Positions 57,762 through 64,000 of a stretch of 64,000 nucleotides of DNA are shown here, in pieces. A program made the translations under genes and the position numbers. Each line of letters starts with the position of its first letter. Positions within the stretch are counted from its first letter, which is position 1. Location: contig JAJEKV010000009.1 of the NCBI GenBank assembly GCA_021234155.1, positions 6,993,546 to 7,057,545 on the forward strand, read 5' to 3'. The DNA is from Isoetes taiwanensis. Lineage: Eukaryota > Streptophyta > Lycopodiopsida > Isoetales > Isoetaceae. Below the pieces are notes generated by a model. The model was given only the letters and a program-made list of their open reading frames with translations, did not search any database and was not told where the DNA came from.

Positions 57762-59485
57762 ACGGTGCACGCAACGCCACCTGGCAGACACCCTCGAATG
57801 CCAGTCGACTAACACCGGAGCAAGAACTTCTGTTGATGAAGAGGCAATTAGTCGAGTTACAAACTTATGTGTTGAATGCCAACCCACCGCAACACGTACA
57901 GGAGGATGGACCGGAGTTACCTCCGTTGCCGCCAAGCCCACCACCCCAGCAGCCACTTGCACCTGAACCAAGCCCTGTACACGCCCGAAGGAAGCACCGT
58001 TCCAAACGTCATCGAAGCTCCTCAAGGGATAGTGCCACATCTTCACAATCAGCCTCTGAGTCGTCCGTATCATCGGGTGAGCACCCCAAGCGCCGGGACA
58101 AGGAATACCGTAAGACGGTTGATACGGCCATAACCAGTATATAGAAAAACAGGAAACTGGCCCAGTTTGATGGGAAATCTAGGGGCGGACTGAATGCAGA
58201 GTCCTGGTTGGACGAAATGAAGGAGTTTGGGAAATCCTATGGCATGACAGAAAAGGATACGGGAAAGAACGCCACCACAAACCTTACAGGAGCTGCCCGT
58301 ATTTGGTGGAAGGGCTATGCCAGAGCCAAGCATCTGGACAGAAGCAGATGCAAGTTCAAAAAGTTTGCCAAAGCTTTTAAGTCGCATTATGTGCCTCGTG
58401 CGTACAAATGCCAGCAAATTCAGACCCTTTACAGGTTAGAGCAGAAGGGTATGTCAGTTCAGGCCTACACTGATGAATTCATGCGCCTGAGGCTGTATGT
58501 GCCAGGAATGAATGAAAAGAGGGCGGTGGAGGGCTACATTGAAGGGTTGGCCCCATCAATTAAGCGAATGGTTAAGGCCATAGACCCGAAATCAGTTGCA
58601 GAGGCTGAGGCTAAGGCATTGAGCCTCGAGGAGGACACGCCAAGAAATCAGTACCCGCGTCCTGCCCCTTACTCGCAGCCACGCCCGCCCACGCCGTACA
58701 AACCCCACTCACCAAGTCCGGGGCCCTCTCAGCAAAACTCTTACGGCCGCCAGGAAAAGAAAGTCACCTTCAACATGCCCGACAAACCGAATAATGTCGG
58801 CAAGGAAGTTCGGAATCTCTTACAGTCTATTCCCAAAGAGGCCCGAGACCAGTTACGCAGAGATAAGGCATGTTACAGGTGTATGCGACCCGGGCACTAC
58901 ATGCAGAATTGCCCTTATGTCACACAAACTGCGCAGCTGGCCATGGCCGACCTCGATTGGGACGATCTCGAGTCGACTCTACCTGTCGAGGAGGACGCTC
59001 CCGAGTACATTCACGGTGCATCTCATATCCTTGCAGCTATAGAAACTGGCAATGCTGAAAGTCAGCCTGCTGTCATTTCCACCATAGGTCAAGTAGACAG
59101 TAAGCCTTTTGTAATTCTTATGGATACGGGAAGTACACATAATTTTGCTTCTCCTAGAATGGCCCAGGCCTTGCAGCTTGAAACCTTGAGGTCCCGACCG
59201 AGACCTGTCACTTTAGCCAGTGGTAAGGTCAGACATACTCATGGCCGTCGCATCAATCTCAAGATGCAGTTGCCAGGTGCACCAGTTGCCTTGGGTGCCG
59301 AGATAATGGATATTGGCAAATATGATCTTATTGTTGGTATGGAATTCTTGGCATCTGCAAAAGCCAATATAGACTGCGCGAAATGGGAAGTTACCTTCAA
59401 CGCCGCTAACGGAGCCCGCGTGACTATAAAAGGTGACTCCTTAAACCCCATTATGCGATCTATCACCATCGACACGCTTAGATAA
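57762..59485 (+). pseudogene. element 2 gag and protease (in-frame TAG)
   Basis: The frame from about 57,765 (ARNATWQTPSNASRLTPEQE) continues through 57,833 (MKRQLVELQTYVLNAN), a Pro-rich linker and an Arg/Ser-rich stretch to a TAG at 58,142. It then stays open in the same frame to 59,485. The Gag core has LAQFDGKSRGGLNAESWLDE, NLTGAARIWWKGYARAK and FMRLRLYVPGMNEK. The nucleocapsid knuckle is CYRCMRPGHYMQNC. The protease follows with FVILMDTGSTHNFASPRMAQ (DTG active site) and YDLIVGMEFLASAKANIDC. Known roles are particle formation, RNA binding and polyprotein cleavage. Only one stop breaks a 570-codon frame. Confidence 0.9.
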
Positions 59486-60958
59486 GGCTATACGTAAAGA
59501 TAAGTTGCTTTGCATTATTAGACTTGCCTCCATTGAGTCGGATGCTAGGCAGAAGTAAGTAATCGATACCTTGCCAGAGGGGGTTGCTAATCTTCTCTGA
59601 GAATTTGGTGATCTTTTCCCAGATGAGATCCAGAAGCTTCCTCCTTTCAGAGGGGTCGAATGTGAGATAGCTTTAGAGCCCGGTACTAAGCCTACCAGCA
59701 AGGCCCCGTACCGTATGAGTCCCCCAGAGTTGGCAGAGCTTAAGAAGCAACTTCAGGAGCTACTAAACCTAGGTTTCATTCGACCTAGTGTTTCGCCCTT
59801 TGGCGCTCCTATTCTTTTTGTTAAGAAAAAGGACGGCTCCTTGAGGATGTGTATTGATTATCGGCAACTCAACAAGCATACCATCAAGAATCGCTATGCT
59901 TTGCCGAGAGCAGATGATCTCATGGATCAGTTGCAGGGGGCTAAGTATTTCTCAAAGATTGATTTACGCTCCGGATATCATCAAATAAGGATTAAGGAGG
60001 AGGACATTCATAAATCTGCCTTTCGCACTAGATATGGGCATTATGAGTTTACCGTTATGCCTTTTGGACTCACTAATGCTCCAGCGACTTTCATGCGATT
60101 AATGAATGATGTCTTCCGACAATACTTGGATGATTTTGTTGTTATTTTCTTTGACGACATTCTCATCTATAGTAAGACCTTAGAGGAGCATGAGAAACAT
60201 CTTAGATTGGCCTTACAAAAGCTAAGATGCCATCAGCTCTTTGCCAAGTTCTCTAAGTGCAAGTTTGCCACTCCGAAGGTCGATTATTTGGGCCATGTTA
60301 TTTCTGCAGAGGGAATTGCTACAGATCCGGCAAAGATAGAGGCCATAAGGGAATGGTCTATTCCAGGAAATGTTTCCGAGGTCCGAAGTTTCTTGGGACT
60401 AGCAGGATACTATCGAAAAATTTGTAAAGGATTTTGCGAAGATTGCAGCACCTCTTACAAATCTTACAAATCATGAGAAGGTGAAGGATTGGATGGAGCA
60501 ATGGAAGGCAAAGGTTCGTGGAAGTTTCCAGCAGCTTAAAGATGCCTTTAACGCCAGCACCAATTCTCACATTGCCCGATCCCGAGAAGGATAAACTAGC
60601 GCAACAGATGCCAAGAAGATTGCCATTGGTGGAGTCCTAATGCGAGGGGAAGGTTATTGCCTATGATTCAAAAAAAAATGAACTAAACGGAGCAAGCGAT
60701 ACCCTACCCATGATCAGGAATTGTTAGCCGTTGTCCGTGCCCTGCGGATATGGAGACACTACCTCCTTGGTAGAAGATTCCAATTGGATACGGATCATCA
60801 AAGTCTCCGTTATTTATTCACCCAGCCAAATCTCAACCTCCGTCAGAGGAGATGGATGGAATTCTTGGAGGAGTATGATTTTGAGATTATGTATAAACCT
60901 GGCAAGCACAATGTGGTTGCGGACGCGTTGTCACGCCATCCCTTGGTAACCCGAACCC
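59486..60958 (+). pseudogene. element 2 reverse transcriptase and RNase H
   Basis: The lead-in has TAA (about 59,555) and TGA (about 59,598) in frame. Then 59,715-60,476 is open: [80 protein letters not shown], catalytic [51 protein letters not shown]. An extra A in an A run at about 60,415 and further single-base shifts near 60,550 and 60,640 break the RNase H start. From 60,721 it is open again (RALRIWRHYLLGRRF, LDTDHQSLRYLFTQPNLNLR, KHNVVADALSRHP). Confidence 0.92.
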
Positions 60959-62543
60959 ATTGTAATGCAATTTCTACACTCACCAGTGAGTTTGGAAAAC
61001 AGATAGAACGGACCTTGGCCATGGATCCCGAATTCTGTGAAGTTTGGGCTAGTTTGGCTAAGGAAGCTTGCACAGATAAGGAGCGTGAAGCTTTCCGTTC
61101 GTATAAGAAAGAAGGCAACTTGTTATATTACAAGGATAAGTTGTGTGTACCTGAGACTTCAGGAGTACGTAAGCTTATTCTCCATGATACACACAACAGC
61201 CCTATAGCTGGACACGCAGGTTTTATGAAGACCTACTTTAAGATTCGCTCCAGCTATTTCTGGCCTTCTATGAAAAAGGATATTGCCAGATACATTAAGC
61301 AGTGTCAGGTGTGTCAGCAAACGAAAGCGGAGCAGTTAAGGATTCCAGGCGAGTTACAACCTCTGGATGTGCCCAACGCTAAGTGGGAAGTGATAACCAT
61401 GGATTTCATTGTGGGCCTCCCACGTACTCTCCGTGGATATGATGCGTTAATGGTAGTGGTCGACAAATTGTCGAAAATGGCTCATTTCTTGTCATGTCGT
61501 ACCACCGATACAGCCTTCGATACTGCTCTGCTATTTGCCAAGGAGATCTTCAGATTACACGGAATGCCACGAGCTATTATATCCGACAGGAATCCCAAAT
61601 TTGTAAGTGCATTCTGGAAGGATTTCTTTGCCACCATCCAGACCAAGCTTGCTATGAGTACGGCATATCATCCTCAAACAGATGGTCAGACAGAGCGTAC
61701 CAATCGCATTATAGAGGACATGCTACGCAGTTATGTCTGGAGTAAGCAATCACAATGGGCTTACTATATTTATCTAGTTGAGTTTGCCTATAACAGTATG
61801 AAACAGGAGTCTTCCAGAATGTCTCCCTTCATGATAAATTATAGTTATCAATGCCTTACTCCAGACACGTGGCATAACCCCGTTTCTAAAGTGGAGGTTT
61901 CGTAGCAACTCCTCTTGGAAATGCAAACTCTCGTTGAAGAAGTTCGTGGTTACCTATTGGCTGCACGCAGTCGCCAGAAGAGTGTAGCCCCGATAAGCAC
62001 AGGACCCCACGAGTCTTCCAGGTGGGTGAATCGGTTTGGCTTAAGATTAAGGTAAAACAAGCCAAGCTTAAGATTGGTAACTGCAAAAAGCTAGCACCCA
62101 GATGGGCTGGGCCGTTCAAGATCACTGAACGTATTGGATAGCAAGCATATCGCCTGGATTTGCCACCCCGCTTGAAGATCCACAAGGTCTTTCATGTGAG
62201 TCTTCTAAAGCAGCACACCCCAGATCCAGAGAAGATCTTGGATACACCCACCCTACTTGAAATGACAGAAGAGCATTTGGATATAGTGCCTGAAGCTCTT
62301 CTTGATCGAGCATATAAGCAGACTCGGAGGACCCAGATGCTGCAATACTTGGTCAAGTGGAAACACTTGCCAGTGGAGGATGCTACGTGGTTGATGGAAA
62401 CAGACCTTGAGAAGCACTACCCAGACTTCATGCGCGAATCTCAAGGCCGCACCATCAACGATGCTATCAACCCCGCTCCCGGCGGTAAGCTTGAAGGCTT
62501 GATTCGCCGAGAATCAGGCAGAAGAGGGGTAGATGCATCGTAG
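60959..62543 (+). pseudogene. element 2 integrase with C-terminal chromodomain
   Basis: Open to 61,905: the HHCC region has LILHDTHNSPIAGHAGFMKT and CQVCQQTKAEQL. The catalytic core has WEVITMDFIVGLPRT, IISDRNPKFVSAFWK and YHPQTDGQTERTNRIIED, giving D, D and E. After a TAG and a shift the C-terminal module reads VWLKIKVKQAKLKIGN, LAPRWAGPFKITERIG, LPPRLKIHKVFHVSLLKQHT. A chromodomain follows at 62,330-62,430 (YLVKWKHLPVEDATWLMETD). Chromodomains of chromoviruses can bind methylated histone H3 and guide insertion (established for the family), which is notable next to an H3-carrying ORF. Confidence 0.92.
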
Positions 62544-63122
62544 TTGACAACAGTTACCGATGATGGGATCACCCTCGTGTTCCCTAGGACGTGGTGTATT
62601 GTCAATGTGGACACGACCGCGAACTGCTTGTAAAGCATGTAGTTGATAGCCGCATTCATCTTGGCTATAATAGGAACTTAACCATTCCTTAAGCCGCAAT
62701 GAATCGCGAACCATAGGCATGATAGATTCCTTGTAGGTAAATTTTCTTTTATTTCTTATAGGGGGTGGACCCTTCAACCACAACCTAATTATTTCATCTA
62801 TATATACTGATATACTGACATGTGCAGCCGCTGAGCAAAGGCGCGTGACTCCGCCCATGTTAAAGGGTTGCTGATGGCCCGATTTCTTCAGTTTTAAATT
62901 GTCTACACGTTGTGTTTTGGTTGTGACTCTGATGTTGATATTGGACTTCGGTCCTTGAACTTTTTCGTTGTAATAAATCATGTGAAATGCACCACGCTGC
63001 TTAAACTGTTTTTAAACTTTAAAGTTTTTAATATATTACCTTTGGAAATAAGGAATTATCTTCCTTATAATGTGATTTCCTATATGTGGATCTAACCCAA
63101 TGCTGAGGACAGCATTAATTCT
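62544..63122 (+). other. element 2 3' untranslated region
   Basis: About 0.58 kb between the integrase stop and the polypurine tract. No coding frame is convincing. Confidence 0.6.
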
Positions 63123-63135
63123 AAGGAGGGGAGAA
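63123..63135 (+). promoter_or_regulatory. polypurine tract of element 2
   Basis: AAGGAGGGGAGAA directly abuts the TGTGACG start of the 3' LTR. Confidence 0.92.
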
Positions 63136-64000
63136 TGTGACGTTCCGAGTATTTATACGGTATACGTATAAATATATTGACACATCACACGGTATAGATA
63201 TGCCACCATGGGGTATGGTAACCTAGGGGGTGACCTAAAAGGGATTAAATTAGCTATGCTAATTTAATTGTTAAGGATATTAACCTATATTTAAGGAATT
63301 ATTATTTAAAAAGGATAATTAAGCTCATTATGGTGGGAAGGCGCCACCTGGCCAAACTCGATTGGCCAGCATGGGGGATACTATTTTGACCCATTAAGGT
63401 GGATCACCACCCCCGTATCTTTCATAATCGACCAAGAGCTGAGCGCCTACCTTTTGCCAAGCTGAGCGCCACCTTTGCCAAAGTACTTGTACCTGTGAAA
63501 CCAGAGCTGAGCATCGAGTCCCAGGAGGATGGAGGCACCAATGGATAACGGGTCCAGCAGAAATACAGGTGGGTGGTTCAGATAGCTTGAGAATTTAGGG
63601 TAGCGCCCGGGCTGGGCACTTGTTGTGTTGTTTTGTCCGTTTCTCCGGTTTTACTCAGAGGGAGCTAACCCTTGATTGTCAAGGTAAGTTCTCTTTATAT
63701 TCGATTCTCGGGTTTGCTCTTAAAGGGATGGATTGATGGTTCTTTGCATAGTATTACTCCGAAATGGGGAAATAAGGGGGTAGAGACCTCCGAGCCATGT
63801 TAGTAGTATACTCCTAGGTTGATTCCCCAGAATTCCCATAAAGGCGGCCTGCAGGCACAAGAGACCACCGAAGTCGTGGATGCTATGGAATGGCTTAGCA
63901 CCAAACAAGGGACACAAGGGTGAAGTGGGGGTGGGGTCTTGTAACATAAAAGGCTCTTGAGACTCCTACGCTGGACTAGGCCTAATAGCCGGCCCGCTGA
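63136..64000 (+). repeat. 3' LTR of element 2 (truncated by window end)
   Basis: Starts TGTGACGTTCCGAGTATTTA and follows the 5' LTR closely. It is nearly identical to about 63,565; beyond that, differences cluster at CAG/CTG sites (CTCTGAGCC versus CTCCGAGCC, CACTGAGTC versus CACCGAAGTC, TTCTGGG versus TTCTCGGG). About 770 bp of the LTR should lie beyond the window. Confidence 0.93.

Larger units (their letters stand above)
48831..64000 (+). mobile_element. giant Ty3/gypsy chromovirus carrying a histone H3 ORF (element 2), cut by window end
   Basis: The 5' LTR is 48,831-50,468, followed by an initiator-Met primer binding site. Then come an ORF with a histone H3 domain, 2.6 kb non-coding, a tandem duplicated pre-gag unit, gag, protease, RT/RNase H, integrase with chromodomain, a polypurine tract, and the start of the 3' LTR at 63,136. 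With a full 3' LTR the element would be close to 16 kb (inference), much longer than usual chromoviruses. The extra length is all between primer site and gag. Pol has a small number of stops and single-base shifts. No target duplication can be checked because the right end is outside the window. Confidence 0.9.

Overview
This is a nuclear window from a land plant with a large, repeat-choked genome. The evidence is spliced genes with GT-AG introns, a plant-type GT29 sialyltransferase-like gene, plant LINEs, Ty3/gypsy chromoviruses primed by initiator-Met tRNA, and fragments of plant H3.3-type histone, alpha-tubulin, LEA, DEG protease and histone deacetylase genes. The species cannot be fixed from sequence alone; a fern or another lineage with a large genome is a guess. 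There is no sign of bacterial, organellar or CRISPR sequence.

Layout. 1-3.7 kb: no recognised gene; one GC-rich foldback and one 65-bp tandem duplication. 3.7-21.5 kb: an old, diverged LTR (same family as the element at 48.8 kb) split by later insertions. These are a LINE with a coiled-coil ORF1 and an EN-RT ORF2, and a complete 11-kb minus-strand Ty3/gypsy element at 4,443-15,428 with perfect 5-bp target duplications. 21.5-25.6 kb: two truncated minus-strand Ty3 pol regions fused at an A/T tract. 25.6-28.2 kb: a short-LTR non-autonomous element carrying host gene pieces, including the start of alpha-tubulin and LEA-like repeats. 28.2-29.2 kb: a LINE 3' end with poly(A). 29.2-37.8 kb: mostly unassigned AT-rich DNA with a mosaic of broken host exons (a DEG-type protease tail and class I histone deacetylase). 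37.8-40.9 kb: the only intact host gene found, an 11-exon sialyltransferase-like gene on the minus strand (477 codons plus stop). 41-48.8 kb: foldback and TIR repeats, three LINE 3' regions, a CACTA-like end and a gag fragment. 48.8-64.0 kb: a very long plus-strand Ty3/gypsy chromovirus, cut by the window end.

The most striking feature is in that last element. Between its tRNA-Met primer binding site and its gag-pol it carries an open reading frame (51,439-52,338). The last 99 codons of this frame are a clear histone H3 fold of H3.3 type, fused to a long non-histone N-terminal part. Downstream of it lies an almost perfect 1,344-bp (448-codon) tandem duplication of a pre-gag coding unit, then gag (zinc knuckle), protease, RT/RNase H, integrase and a chromodomain.

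A second, technical observation affects interpretation. Differences between LTR pairs, and many frame breaks in the 4.4-15.4 kb element, fall at CAG/CTG trinucleotides. This looks like a methylation-linked base-calling or consensus artefact rather than ordinary decay. All boundaries and domain calls were read by eye; no database search or alignment program was run.
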